The notes under the pieces are model-generated. The model was not told the DNA's origin and ran no database searches. It saw nothing but the letters and a program-made list of their open reading frames with translations. From positions 248,001 to 312,000 of the forward strand of contig NZ_JAJAGO010000008.1 of assembly GCF_025165795.1 (NCBI RefSeq): a stretch of DNA of 64,000 nt. The letters are read 5' to 3'. The position numbers and the translations under genes were made by a program. This document shows positions 8,069 to 18,420 of the stretch, one piece after another (position 1 is the first letter of the stretch; the number at the start of each line of letters is the position of its first letter). The stretch comes from Streptomyces gossypii. GTDB taxonomy: Bacteria > Actinomycetota > Actinomycetes > Streptomycetales > Streptomycetaceae.

Positions 8069-8955
8069 GGGATCACCATCCCGGCGAACAGGTCGTCCGC
8101 TGGCCCTCCGGGCGGTGCGGACGCGTCAGCGAGACGGTAGTGCTCGGCGCCGAAGAGCGGCTGCCCCAGATCGTTCGACAGGGCGAAAAACGGTCCGTCC
8201 ACGGCGATCTGGCTCGCATGCGCGCGCATCGCCGCGGTTTTGGCGGCAAAGTGGCGGTCGCCGCCGTCGATGATGACGGCGACCTCGGAGTCGTCGACGA
8301 CCCCGGGCACGTCATCCGCCCCCGCGATGCCGGGGAAGGGGATGTCCCGGCCCGCCTCCCGCAGTCGGGCGAAGCCCGCCTCTATCGCGGAACGCTGCAC
8401 ACAGTTCCAGTAGATCCGCGCGACGGTGTGCGGTCTGCCCAGCTCCGGCCGGTCGTCCGCGGCCGCCAGCTCGGCAGCTCGCATCGCGACCCGGTGGGCC
8501 TGGATGTGGTCGGGGTGGCCGTAGCCGCCATTGGGGTCGTAGGTCACCAGGACCTGGGGGCGCACCTCACGGATCACCTCCATGAGGAGCTCCGCCGCCT
8601 CGTCCAGCGGGGCGCGCCAGAAGCAGTCCGGGCGGGCGTTCTGCTCCACGCCCATCATCCCGGAGTCGCGGTAGCGGCCGGGGCCGCCCAGGAAGCGGTG
8701 GTCGGTCACGCCCAGCTCACGCATCGCGGCGGCGAGTTCGCCGATGCGGTACGGGCCCAGGGTGTCCTCGCGGTCGGGTGCGAGATGGGCCAGCCCGGGC
8801 GGGATCACCTCTCCTTCTTCGCCGAGTGTGCAGGTAACCAACGTGACGAGGGCGCCCTCGGCCGCGTACTTGGCCATGGTGGCGCCGTTGTTGATCGACT
8901 CGTCGTCAGGGTGGGCGTGCACGAGCAGCAGACGGCGGTCGGGTGGGTCGGTCAT
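8065..8955 (-). CDS. mshB: Mycothiol biosynthesis deacetylase MshB
   Basis: 296-aa zinc deacetylase of the PIG-L/LmbE family. It removes the acetyl group of N-acetyl-glucosaminyl-inositol in mycothiol biosynthesis. Visible motifs are the N-terminal LLLVHAHPDDESINNGATMA with metal ligands His, Asp and Asp/Glu, and GGYGHPDHIQAHR with the third metal His. The length and the MMGVEQNARPDCFW segment match actinobacterial MshB rather than the conjugate amidase Mca. It is first of a two-gene unit with the membrane protein downstream. Confidence 0.93.
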   Translation of the reverse strand: MTDPPDRRLLLVHAHPDDESINNGATMAKYAAEGALVTLVTCTLGEEGEVIPPGLAHLAPDREDTLGPYRIGELAAAMRELGVTDHRFLGGPGRYRDSGMMGVEQNARPDCFWRAPLDEAAELLMEVIREVRPQVLVTYDPNGGYGHPDHIQAHRVAMRAAELAAADDRPELGRPHTVARIYWNCVQRSAIEAGFARLREAGRDIPFPGIAGADDVPGVVDDSEVAVIIDGGDRHFAAKTAAMRAHASQIAVDGPFFALSNDLGQPLFGAEHYRLADASAPPGGPADDLFAGMVIP

Positions 8956-8990
8956 GCCCCGAGCCTACGATGCCCCGGGACCGACCGTCG

Positions 8991-9185
8991 TCAGAACTGA
9001 ATGTCACCGATCAGGTTCGCCACGTTCGTCGTCACATCAGTGATCGTCGGCGCGGCGGTCGAGCTGGCGAGATAAAAGCCCAACAGCGTGCACACCAGGG
9101 CGTGGCCGCCCTTGAGTCCTGACTTCTTGATGAGCAGGTAGACGATGACTGCCAGCAGCACCACCGCCGAAATCGAGAGCGCCAC
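8991..9185 (-). CDS. Small two-helix membrane protein, 64 aa
   Basis: The start is well supported by TTGGAGGTGAACC just upstream of the ATG. The protein is an N-terminal hydrophobic helix (ISAVVLLAVIVYLLI), a short KKSGLKGG turn, a second hydrophobic helix (ALVCTLLGFYLA) and a short soluble tail. I recall proteins of this kind in several Streptomyces genomes, without known function. It is divergent from the S9 peptidase gene. Confidence 0.7.
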   Translation of the reverse strand: MALSISAVVLLAVIVYLLIKKSGLKGGHALVCTLLGFYLASSTAAPTITDVTTNVANLIGDIQF

Positions 9186-9393
9186 GGCGGTTCACCTCCA
9201 AGTACACGCGGTCGGGAAGCGGTTGGGACAGGTATCGGAGGCTTCATACCCCCGGACCCACCATCCGCAACGGATCATAACTATCGGTAGGCCGACATGG
9301 TTCGGTGCACTGGAGCAGATGAGGGGCGCATATTCGATTCAAGCCAGTCCGGCGCCGGTCCGGGCGGCGGCGCTACCCTCTACCCTCAGCACC

Positions 9394-11556
9394 ATGTCTG
9401 AGACTTTCCCGCGGCAGTACGCACGCACGAACCGGTTTACCCTGGGCGCCCCGCGTGCCTTCACCGTGGCGCCCGACGGGGAGCGCGTCGTCTTCCTGCG
9501 CTCGCGCACCGGCTCCGACCGGGCACACGCCCTGTGGGTGCGGGAGCTGGCCGGGGGCCGGGAGTTCGCCGCGGCCGACTCGGATGTGCTCCTCGGCGGT
9601 GCGGCGGAGGAGCTGCCGCCGGAGGAACGCGCCCGGCGCGAGCGGAGCCGCGAGGGCTCCGCCGGAATCGTGGCATATGCCACGGACACGGCGGTCGAAT
9701 TGGCGGCTTTCGCCCTCTCCGGGCGGCTCTTCGCCGCCGAGCTGCGCGCGGGTACGGCCCGCGAACTCCCCGCCGCCGGTCCCGTGGTGGACCCTCGTCC
9801 GTCCCCCGACGGCCGCCGCATCGCCTATGTCTCGGGTGGCGCGCTCCGTACGGTCGCCGCCGACGGCAGCGACGACCGCGCCGTCGCGGTCCCCGAGTCG
9901 CAAACCGTGACCTATGGGCTAGCCGAGTTCGTCGCCGCCGAGGAGATGAACCGGTTCCGCGGCTACTGGTGGTCCCCCGAGAGCGACCGGCTGCTGGTTG
10001 CCCGCGCCGACGACGCCCCGGTCACGCGCTGGTGGATCTCCGACCCGGCGAACCCGGACCGGGAGCCCGTCGCGGTCCCGTATCCGGCGGCGGGCACCGC
10101 GAACGCCGAGGTCACCCTCCAGCTGCTCGACGCGGACGGACAGGGGCGCACGGAGGTCACCTGGGACCGCGCCCGCTACCCGTATCTCGCCCGCGTGCAC
10201 TGGTCCTCCTACGGACCGCCGCTGGTGCTGGTGCAGGCGCGCGACCAGCGCAGCCAGCTCTGCCTGACCGTCGACACCACCACCGGCGCCACCTCACCAC
10301 TGCACGCGGAAGATGATCCAGTATGGCTCGAACTCTTCGCCGGAGTTCCCGCCTGGACACCGGACGGAAGGCTGGTCCGGATCGAGGACGAAGGCGGCGC
10401 CCGGGTCCTGATGGCAGGCGACCGCCCGCTGACCTCGGCCGCCCTCCATGTCCGCGCGGTGCTGGACATCGGCACGGAGGACATCCTCTTCTCCGCCTCC
10501 CCCGGCGACGCCTCGGACCGGATGGACACCGAGGCGGGCGACATCGGCGTCTACCGTGCGTCCTTCCGGGGCAGCGGGGACAAGGGCGGCTGGGAGCGGA
10601 TCGCCGTCGGCACGGGCCCGCACGTCGCCTCGGCGGTGCGCGGCGGTGACACGGTCGTCCTCTCCAGCGCGCGGCTGGAGAGCCCCGGCTCGGTCGTGAG
10701 CGTGCTGCGGCTCACCGAGGACGGCGGCACCGACCCGCGGGGCACAGTCGCCTCGTACGCCGAACGGCCCGTGCTCACCGCGGCGCCGCGCCTGCTGCAC
10801 GCGGGCGAGCGGGGAGTCCCGGTGGCCGTGCTGCTGCCCAGCGGCTACCGGAAGGGCGACGGACCGCTTCCGGTCCTGATGGACCCGTACGGCGGCCCGC
10901 ACGGCCAGCGGGTGGTCGCGGCGCACAACGCGCATCTCACCTCGCAGTGGTTCGCCGACCAGGGCTTCGCGGTGGTCGTGGCGGACGGGCGCGGTACGCC
11001 CGGCTACTCCCCCGGCTGGGAGAAGGCCATCTCGCGGGATCTTGCCGCGGTCAACCTGGCCGACCAGACCGACGCCCTGCACGCCCTCGCCGAGACCGAG
11101 CCGCTGGACCTCGGCCGCGTCGGCATCCGGGGCTGGTCGTACGGCGGCTATCTCGCCGCGCTGGCGGTGCTGCGACGCCCGGACGTCTTCCACGCGGGCG
11201 TGGCGGGCGCACCGGTCACCGATCTCCGGCTGTACGACACGCACTACGAGGAGCGCTATCTGGGTACCCCGCAGGACAACCCGGAGGTGTACGCGGCGAA
11301 TTCGCTGATCACCGACGAGGGGCTGTCCGGGGCCGCCGAGCAGCACCGCCCGCTGATGGTGATCCACGGCCTCGCCGACGACAACGTCGCCGTCGCCCAC
11401 ACCCTGCGGCTGTCCTCCGCGCTGCTGGCGGATGGCCGGCCGCACGAGGTGCTGCCGCTGTCCGGCGTGACGCACATGACGCCGCAGGAGGAGGTCGCGG
11501 AGAACCTGCTGCTGCTCCAGGTCGCCTTCCTGAAGCGTTCGCTCGGCATGGTCTGA
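9394..11556 (+). CDS. S9 family (dipeptidyl-peptidase IV-like) serine peptidase
   Basis: 720 aa from the ATG at 9394; an upstream extension would run through the promoter region. The N-terminal two-thirds is a beta-propeller of DPP4 type with the paired glutamates in AEEMNRFRGYWWSPE that anchor the substrate N-terminus. The C-terminal alpha/beta-hydrolase domain has the triad: Ser582 in GWSYGGY, Asp662 in HGLADDN and His694 in SGVTHMT. It should release X-Pro or X-Ala dipeptides from peptides. No signal peptide, so cytoplasmic. It sits beside an oligopeptide importer, which fits peptide catabolism. Confidence 0.88.
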   Translation: MSETFPRQYARTNRFTLGAPRAFTVAPDGERVVFLRSRTGSDRAHALWVRELAGGREFAAADSDVLLGGAAEELPPEERARRERSREGSAGIVAYATDTAVELAAFALSGRLFAAELRAGTARELPAAGPVVDPRPSPDGRRIAYVSGGALRTVAADGSDDRAVAVPESQTVTYGLAEFVAAEEMNRFRGYWWSPESDRLLVARADDAPVTRWWISDPANPDREPVAVPYPAAGTANAEVTLQLLDADGQGRTEVTWDRARYPYLARVHWSSYGPPLVLVQARDQRSQLCLTVDTTTGATSPLHAEDDPVWLELFAGVPAWTPDGRLVRIEDEGGARVLMAGDRPLTSAALHVRAVLDIGTEDILFSASPGDASDRMDTEAGDIGVYRASFRGSGDKGGWERIAVGTGPHVASAVRGGDTVVLSSARLESPGSVVSVLRLTEDGGTDPRGTVASYAERPVLTAAPRLLHAGERGVPVAVLLPSGYRKGDGPLPVLMDPYGGPHGQRVVAAHNAHLTSQWFADQGFAVVVADGRGTPGYSPGWEKAISRDLAAVNLADQTDALHALAETEPLDLGRVGIRGWSYGGYLAALAVLRRPDVFHAGVAGAPVTDLRLYDTHYEERYLGTPQDNPEVYAANSLITDEGLSGAAEQHRPLMVIHGLADDNVAVAHTLRLSSALLADGRPHEVLPLSGVTHMTPQEEVAENLLLLQVAFLKRSLGMV

Positions 11557-11591
11557 CGCCTGTTCCGGCCCGGGCCGGAACCCGGGCCGAA

Positions 11592-11638
11592 ACCGGCTAC
11601 GGCGCCGCACCCCGTCCGGGTGCGGCGCCGTAGCCGGT
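11592..11638. terminator. 21-bp perfect-stem bidirectional terminator
   Basis: 11592-11612 pairs perfectly with 11618-11638 over 21 bp with a 5-base loop. It lies between the convergent S9 peptidase and the last gene of the peptide ABC operon. Confidence 0.8.
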
Positions 11639-11655
11639 AAACGCAGGCTTGGACG

Positions 11656-12795
<1,140 letters not shown>

Positions 12796-12807
12796 GTCTC
12801 TTTCTCC

Positions 12808-13875
12808 CTAACCCAACCTGGGCTTGATCTGCTCGACGAAGATGGTCCGCTTCTGTTCTGCCGTCAGGTGGCAGGCCGCGGCGCGCCCCAGCGGCAGCTC
12901 GGGGCGCCGGCTGCCGCACGCGTGCTCGCCGGACACCTGGTCGACGAAGTCGCAGCGCGGATGGAAGGCGCAGCCCGGCGGCGGCGTGAGCAGGCTCGGC
13001 GGTGTGCCCTCGATCGGCCGGAGGCCCTCGCTGACATCCGAGCCGATCCGCGGCATCGAGCTGAGCAGGCCCCAGGTGTACGGGTGCTGCGGTGCGGTCA
13101 GCACCTCCTTGGTGGTGCCCCGCTCGACAGCCCGGCCCGCGTACATCACCAGGATGTCGTCGGCGACGTTGGCGATCACACCCAGGTCGTGCGTGATGAA
13201 GACGATCGCCGAGCCGAACTCCTGCTGGAGGTCCTTGAGCAGGTCCAGGATCTGCGCCTGGACGGTGACGTCGAGGGCGGTGGTCGGCTCGTCCGCGATC
13301 AGCAGGTCCGGGTTGCACACCAGCGACATCGCGATCATGGCACGCTGCCGCATGCCGCCGCTGAACTGGTGCGGATAGTCGTTCACGCGCATCTTCGGGT
13401 TCGGGATGCCGACCCTGTCCAGCATCTCGATCGCCCGCTGATGGGCTTCCTTCTTGGAGGCGCCCGTGTGCTTGCGGTACGGCTCACCGATCTGCCGGCC
13501 GATCGTGTAGAAGGGCGACAGGGCCGTCAGCGCGTCCTGGAAGATCATCGCCATCTTGTTGCCGCGGAGCTGCTCCATCTTCTTCTCGGGCGCTCCGGTC
13601 AGCTCCTGACCGTCCAGGATGATCTCGCCGGTGATCTCCGACTGGTCCGGGTTGTGGAGACCGAGGATGGACATGTTGGTCACCGACTTGCCGGAGCCGG
13701 ATTCACCGACGATGCCGAGCGTCTTACCGCGTTCGAGATCGAAGGAGAGTCCGTCCACCGCCTTGACGATGCCGTCCTCGGTGGAGAACCGGACATGCAG
13801 GTCGCGTACCGAGAGGAAGGCGTCCGAGCCGGTCGGGGACGGCACGTTCTCCTCGGTCTTGGTGAGTGTGGTCAC
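12808..13875 (-). CDS. Oligopeptide ABC transporter ATPase (OppD/DppD type; BldKD-like)
   Basis: 355 aa from a GTG at 13875 with AGGAGA upstream. An open frame continues further upstream through the permease gene, but this start fits the family. Walker A GIVGESGSGKSVTN, signature FSGGMRQRAMIAM, Walker B LLIADEPTTALDV and H-loop ITHDLGVIA are visible, plus the C-terminal oligopeptide extension with FHPRCDFVDQ. It pairs with the downstream OppF-type ATPase. Confidence 0.9.
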   Translation of the reverse strand: MTTLTKTEENVPSPTGSDAFLSVRDLHVRFSTEDGIVKAVDGLSFDLERGKTLGIVGESGSGKSVTNMSILGLHNPDQSEITGEIILDGQELTGAPEKKMEQLRGNKMAMIFQDALTALSPFYTIGRQIGEPYRKHTGASKKEAHQRAIEMLDRVGIPNPKMRVNDYPHQFSGGMRQRAMIAMSLVCNPDLLIADEPTTALDVTVQAQILDLLKDLQQEFGSAIVFITHDLGVIANVADDILVMYAGRAVERGTTKEVLTAPQHPYTWGLLSSMPRIGSDVSEGLRPIEGTPPSLLTPPPGCAFHPRCDFVDQVSGEHACGSRRPELPLGRAAACHLTAEQKRTIFVEQIKPRLG

Positions 13876-13886
13876 GGGTCGATCTC

Positions 13887-14864
13887 CTAGGACAGCCGCA
13901 CGCGCGGGTCGATGAAGGCGTACAGAGCGTCCACGACGATGTTGCACGCCAGGATGAAGGCGGCGCTGACGAGCATCACACCCATGGTCAGCGGCAGGTC
14001 CTTGTCCTGGACGGATTCCACCGCGAGCCGCCCCAGGCCGGCCAGGCTGAAGGTGAATTCGGTGACGACTCCGCCGCTGAGCAGGGAGCCCAGGTCGACA
14101 CCGAGAATGGTGACGATCGGAATGAGAGAACCGCGCCACGCGTAGCGGAAGAAGACGTACTTGCCGGACATGCCTTTCGCCTTGGCGGCACGGACATGGT
14201 CCTCCTGCAACTGCTCGATCATCGTGGACCGCGCCATACGAGTGTAGTTCGCGGTGAAGATGAGCGACATCACGAACCACGGGATGACCAGGCCGGTCGC
14301 CCAGCCGATGGCGTCCTCGGAGATCGGCACGTATTTCGGTGCGGCCAGCAGGCCCGTGTTGTAGACGAGGAGCCCCAGCACGATCGGGCCGAGGAAGTAG
14401 ATCTGCATGGAGCTGAAGACCAGCGAGGTGGAGCTGACCGTCTTGTCGATCATGGTGCCCTTGGTGCGGGCGGCGACCATGCCGAGGCCGATGCCGATGG
14501 TCAGGAAGATGACCAGGCCGCCCAGGGTGAGGGAGACCGTCAGCGGGAGGCGGTCCATGATCGTGTCCCAGATCATGCGCTCGTCGTCGAAGGAGATCCC
14601 GAAGCACGGGGCATCGCAGTGGCCGACGTTGAAGTCACGCCCTGCGACGATTCCCTTCATGAATTCCCAGTACTGCATGGGAATCGACTGATCGAGGCCC
14701 ATGGCTTCGCGGATGACCTTGAGGTTGCCCTCCGTACAGTTCCGGCCGCACGAGAGCATTGCCGGGTCCTGAGGAATGGCGAAGAACAAGAAGAAGGTGA
14801 AAGCACTGATCAGGATCAGAATGACTACTGCGCCGAGCATCCGGCGAGTCAGATATTTCAACAT
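13887..14864 (-). CDS. Oligopeptide ABC transporter permease (OppB/DppB type; BldKC-like)
   Basis: 325 aa. It starts with the family-typical MLKYLTRRMLGAVVILILI membrane segment followed by an extracytoplasmic loop holding a CGRNC pair. Several further transmembrane helices follow, with the EAA-like cytoplasmic motif in EDHVRAAKAKGMSGKYV. The stop lies 11 bp from the next gene. It is preceded by a strong hairpin that separates it from the binding-protein gene. Confidence 0.88.
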   Translation of the reverse strand: MLKYLTRRMLGAVVILILISAFTFFLFFAIPQDPAMLSCGRNCTEGNLKVIREAMGLDQSIPMQYWEFMKGIVAGRDFNVGHCDAPCFGISFDDERMIWDTIMDRLPLTVSLTLGGLVIFLTIGIGLGMVAARTKGTMIDKTVSSTSLVFSSMQIYFLGPIVLGLLVYNTGLLAAPKYVPISEDAIGWATGLVIPWFVMSLIFTANYTRMARSTMIEQLQEDHVRAAKAKGMSGKYVFFRYAWRGSLIPIVTILGVDLGSLLSGGVVTEFTFSLAGLGRLAVESVQDKDLPLTMGVMLVSAAFILACNIVVDALYAFIDPRVRLS

Positions 14865-14925
14865 AGGAGTTCGCTGCTCTCAGCACGGCTGCCACGACGG
14901 GAGAGGAGGGGTGTGTCTCGGAGCC

Positions 14926-14970
14926 GGTCCCCGGAGGTGCGCGCCTTGTGAACGCGCACCTCCGGGGACC
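14926..14970. terminator. Intra-operon hairpin between binding protein and permease genes
   Basis: A perfect 18-bp stem (14926-14943 with 14953-14970) around a 9-base loop. It sits downstream of the substrate-binding protein gene and upstream of the second permease. Such hairpins in peptide transporter operons partly terminate transcription or protect the 3' end of the upstream message, giving more binding protein than permease. Confidence 0.7.
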
Positions 14971-15027
14971 CGGTATGAAGCGGTCTTGCTTACTTCGTGA
15001 GGTGTTGCTTACTTCTTCAGGCTGTTC

Positions 15028-16827
15028 TTACTTCTTCAGGAACAGACGCGTCAGGTCGATGTAGCTGCGCTCGGTGCTGTACCGGGCGCCGCCGATGTTC
15101 GAGCCGTAGATCTGCAGCTGCTTGGTGTAGTACAGCGGAGCGGCCGGGTTGACCTTCTCCACGATGTACTTGTGGAGCTTCGTCCACTCCTCAGTCGCCT
15201 TCGCCGGGTCCTCGATCTTCAGGATCCGGTCGATCTCCGAGTTCACGTGCTTGTCGTTGATGTGCGAGTAGTTCGACGCACCGTCGGCGATCGCGTCACC
15301 GTCGTAGGACGGCGGGATGACGGTGGAGGCACTCGGCCAGTCCTGGCCCCAGCCGGTCATGTAGAGGTCGAAGCCGTTCTTGACCTTGCCCATCTGCTCG
15401 TACCAGGTGGCCTGGTCGACGTCCTTCTTCTGGATGTCGAAGCCGATGTCCTCGAGGGCCTTGGTGATGATCTCGGCCTGCTTCTGGCGGTGCGGCTCGT
15501 TGGCGTAGGCGTAGACGAGCTTGGTGCCCTTCTTGACGCCCGCCTCCTTGAGCAGCTCCTTGGCCTTCTCCTTGTCACCGTTCGGCTTCTTGAGCTTGCC
15601 GTACGGGTCGTAGCCCTTCACGTAACCCGGCACCGTCGGGGCGAGCAGACCGCCGGCCGGCTCACCGGCGTAGGTGCCGCCGTCCGGGCGCAGGATCTGG
15701 GCGTTCGGCAGCGCGTAGGTGATCGCGTCGCGGACACGCTTGTCCTTGATGCGGTTCATGTTCATGTTCAGCTGCCACACGTAGGGCTGGTAGCCCTGGA
15801 CGGTGCGGTCCTCGGCCTCGGTGATGACCTTCTTCACCTTTGTCGAGTCGACCGAGCCGCTGAACTGGGTGGCGTTCTTCGCCTCACCGCGGTCGGAGAG
15901 GATCCGCTCGGTCTGGTCCGCCCGGCTGTGGTTGAAGGTGATGTTCCAGCCGTCGACGTACTGGTGACGCTTGGGGTCGGTCTTGGCGTCCCACTCCTCG
16001 TTCTTCACCAGCTTCAGCGACTTGCCGGGCTTGAACTCGGAGATCTTGTACGGACCGAGGGCGACGAGTCCCTTGCCCTGGTCGTACTTCTCCTTGGTGT
16101 CGTTGTCCTTCGGCACGATGGAGTAGCCGGCCATGGCGAGCGCCTGCGGCAGGTCCGGCTTCTTCGTCTTGAAGTGGAAGATGATCGTCTTGTCGTCCGG
16201 GGTCTCCAGGACGTCCTTGGGCAGGTGGTCGCCCTTGTACGGACCGTCGGGGAGCGCCTTGCGGTACGAAGCGCCCTCGCCGGACAGCCACTGCTGGACG
16301 AACAGCGGCCCGTCGGTGATGACCTCGGAGTACAGCCGCTCGATGGAGTGCCGGACGTCCTCGGAGGTGATCTCGTCACCCTCCTGGTCCTTGACGCCGT
16401 CCTTGAGCGTGTACGTCCAGGTCTTGCCGCCGTCGGACATCTTGCCGGCGTCGGTGGCGAGGTCACCCGCCACGGAGGTGCCGCCCTTGCCGTCCTCGAC
16501 GAAGGTGGTCAGACCGCGGTGGATGAGACCGGCGAGCTGGCCCGCGTCGCTGACGTAGATCTCACCCGGGTCCAGGTGCGAGAAGTCATCCTCCTGGTAG
16601 GAGCGGATCGTGCCGCCCTCCTTGGCGCCCTTGACCTCTTTGGCCGGGCCCTGGGAGGCCGCCGCGTCGAGGTACTCGACGGCGTTGGACTGCGACTTGG
16701 CGTCCTTCTGCGAGTTCGACGTGTCCTTGGTGTCGCTGCTGCCGTCACTGCAGCCCGCGAGCACGAGCGACCCCGCCACGAGGGCGATGACCGGCCCCCG
16801 CGCTCTGTACGATCCGGTGAGTTTCAT
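15028..16827 (-). CDS. Oligopeptide-binding lipoprotein (SBP_bac_5; BldKB-like)
   Basis: 599 aa. The signal peptide ends in the lipobox LVLAGC with lipidated Cys26. A Ser/Asp/Lys-rich linker follows, then the family 5 binding fold (GTIRSYQEDDFSHLDPGEIY, YVWQLNMNMNRIKDKRVRDAITYAL, YMTGWGQDWPSASTVIPPSY). It captures peptides outside the membrane and delivers them to the two permeases. It is second in the operon, as bldKB is in Streptomyces. Whether it is the true BldKB orthologue or a related dipeptide-binding protein cannot be settled by eye. Confidence 0.88.
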   Translation of the reverse strand: MKLTGSYRARGPVIALVAGSLVLAGCSDGSSDTKDTSNSQKDAKSQSNAVEYLDAAASQGPAKEVKGAKEGGTIRSYQEDDFSHLDPGEIYVSDAGQLAGLIHRGLTTFVEDGKGGTSVAGDLATDAGKMSDGGKTWTYTLKDGVKDQEGDEITSEDVRHSIERLYSEVITDGPLFVQQWLSGEGASYRKALPDGPYKGDHLPKDVLETPDDKTIIFHFKTKKPDLPQALAMAGYSIVPKDNDTKEKYDQGKGLVALGPYKISEFKPGKSLKLVKNEEWDAKTDPKRHQYVDGWNITFNHSRADQTERILSDRGEAKNATQFSGSVDSTKVKKVITEAEDRTVQGYQPYVWQLNMNMNRIKDKRVRDAITYALPNAQILRPDGGTYAGEPAGGLLAPTVPGYVKGYDPYGKLKKPNGDKEKAKELLKEAGVKKGTKLVYAYANEPHRQKQAEIITKALEDIGFDIQKKDVDQATWYEQMGKVKNGFDLYMTGWGQDWPSASTVIPPSYDGDAIADGASNYSHINDKHVNSEIDRILKIEDPAKATEEWTKLHKYIVEKVNPAAPLYYTKQLQIYGSNIGGARYSTERSYIDLTRLFLKK

Positions 16828-16923
16828 TTGGAGAATGCACCTGCCTGTCAGTTGGGATCCGTCTGCTGCCCAGTAGCCTCCGGTGTCCCGGCGCAGGGGT
16901 GGCAGCCCCCCTCAGATGGACGA

Positions 16924-17958
16924 TCAGCGTCCGGACTTGGGGTCAAAGGCGTCCCGCACGGAGTCGCCGAGAAGGTTGAAGGCGACTACGAAGATCACCA
17001 TGGCGATACCGGGGAAGAACATGTACGTGGGGTCGTTCTCGTAGATGCCTCCGGCCGTGGCGAACATCCGGCCCCAGTCGGGCGTCGGCTCCACATAGCC
17101 GACGCCGATGAAGGACAGGAACGCCACGCTCAGCATCGCCGAGGGCAGCATGTACGTGCCCTGCACCAGGACCGGGGTGAAGATGTTGGGAAGCAGCTCC
17201 TTGCGGATGATCCGCCAGGGCGACGCGCCGGTGACCTTCGCCGCTTCGACGAACTCGCGCTCACGCAGGCTGAGGACCTGGCTGCGGACCAGTCGGGCCA
17301 TGCTCATCCAGCCCAGGAACCACAGCACCGTGATCATCGCCACCGCGCGTAGATACGTCGGCGTCTCCTCCTGCGGCGACACGAAGACCGATACGACGAC
17401 GGGCATGGTCGCGATGAAGAACAGCTGACTGGGAAGGGACATCAGGAAGTCGGTGACGCGGCCGAGCCAGTAGTCGACCCTGCCGCCGAAGTAGCCCCCC
17501 ACCAGACCGACCAGCACGCCGGTGATGACCATCAGGATGGTCACGATGACGGCGGTGTAGAGCGATGTCCGCATTCCGTAGAGCAGCTGCATGAAGACGT
17601 CCCGGCCCAGCTCGGGCTCGATGCCGAACCAGTGATCGGCGGACATGCCGCCGTTGGGACCGGTCGGGAACCCGAAGTCGTCCAGCAGGCCGTACTCGTT
17701 CTGCCCGTACAGCGTGTACGGGTCCTTTCCGTACAGCCAGGAGACGACTGGCGCCAGTGCCGCGATGGCGAAGAAAAAAATCACTACGCAGGCAGAGATC
17801 ATGCCGGTACGGTCGCGCTTGAAGCGCGCCCACATCAGCTGGCCGGGTGACCGGCCGGTGTACTGGCCGGGTTTGCCCGACTTCTCCGTGCTCAGACCTT
17901 CTGCGTCCGGACCTGGGGTGTCGGTCCCGACCTTCGCAGTCTGGGATGGACTCGTCAT
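16924..17958 (-). CDS. Oligopeptide ABC transporter permease (OppC/DppC type; BldKA-like)
   Basis: 344 aa with the start taken at 17958 (MTSPSQTAKVG). The frame stays open upstream to 18081, but that part is not family-like. A long hydrophilic N-terminus leads to GMISACVVIFFFAIAAL (first membrane segment). Further membrane helices and the EAA motif FVEAAKVTGASPWRIIRKELLPN follow. It is the first gene of the five-gene transporter operon; the gap to the binding protein gene is 96 bp. Confidence 0.87.
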   Translation of the reverse strand: MTSPSQTAKVGTDTPGPDAEGLSTEKSGKPGQYTGRSPGQLMWARFKRDRTGMISACVVIFFFAIAALAPVVSWLYGKDPYTLYGQNEYGLLDDFGFPTGPNGGMSADHWFGIEPELGRDVFMQLLYGMRTSLYTAVIVTILMVITGVLVGLVGGYFGGRVDYWLGRVTDFLMSLPSQLFFIATMPVVVSVFVSPQEETPTYLRAVAMITVLWFLGWMSMARLVRSQVLSLREREFVEAAKVTGASPWRIIRKELLPNIFTPVLVQGTYMLPSAMLSVAFLSFIGVGYVEPTPDWGRMFATAGGIYENDPTYMFFPGIAMVIFVVAFNLLGDSVRDAFDPKSGR

Positions 17959-18420
17959 CGCGTTGTGCCCCCGCGCTCGTGGTGCTCCGAACCCGTTCTG
18001 ACTGGCACCGGGGTGTGCCGTGGGTTGAGCGGACTTTTGCAAGTGAATAAGTACGCAGTCAAGGGGTGTTGGTACTGGCATACGGGTCAGACACGCATCT
18101 TGAGCGAAGATTTTGCAGATTGACGTGCCAGCGTGCTTGACACCCTCACACTCAGGCAGTCATAACCAGACATTCTGGGAGAAAGCTTCTTAACACACTC
18201 GCAACTCAGCTGTCGTTACACCGATATACGGACGGCGGGCTCTGAACTCCGTACGACCTCTCAGCGAACGGCCCAGAACCTTCGCATCGGCCACCTTGAT
18301 AACAGCGCGTGACACGGGTAAACCTGAGGAGTCGGCGGTGACAACCGCTGTGCACGTATGCCCGGACTCAGCTCCGGGCACGCGTGCACGCACCGCAGCC
18401 AGACTCGGGGGGCCGTACAT
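17959..18420. other. Divergent regulatory gap upstream of the peptide transporter operon
   Basis: About 460 bp with no convincing gene. The segment 18000-18250 is much more AT-rich than its neighbours, as expected of promoters for both flanking units. On the plus strand TTGACA lies at 18137-18142, but without a good -10 element at the right distance. I cannot define the operon promoter. Confidence 0.4.

Noticed and set aside
12808..14607. Apparent fusion of permease sequence and OppD-type ATPase
   Set aside because: The frame is simply open upstream of the true GTG at 13875; the upstream part is an out-of-frame reading of the permease gene.
15172..17352. 726-residue open frame opposite the peptide-binding lipoprotein and permease
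   Set aside because: It is the antisense of two well-supported genes, has Val/Leu/Arg/Asp-biased composition typical of high-GC shadows, and resembles no family.
18137..18142. TTGACA as promoter of the membrane protein gene
   Set aside because: No acceptable -10 element lies 16-18 bases downstream and it is nearly 280 bp from the start.
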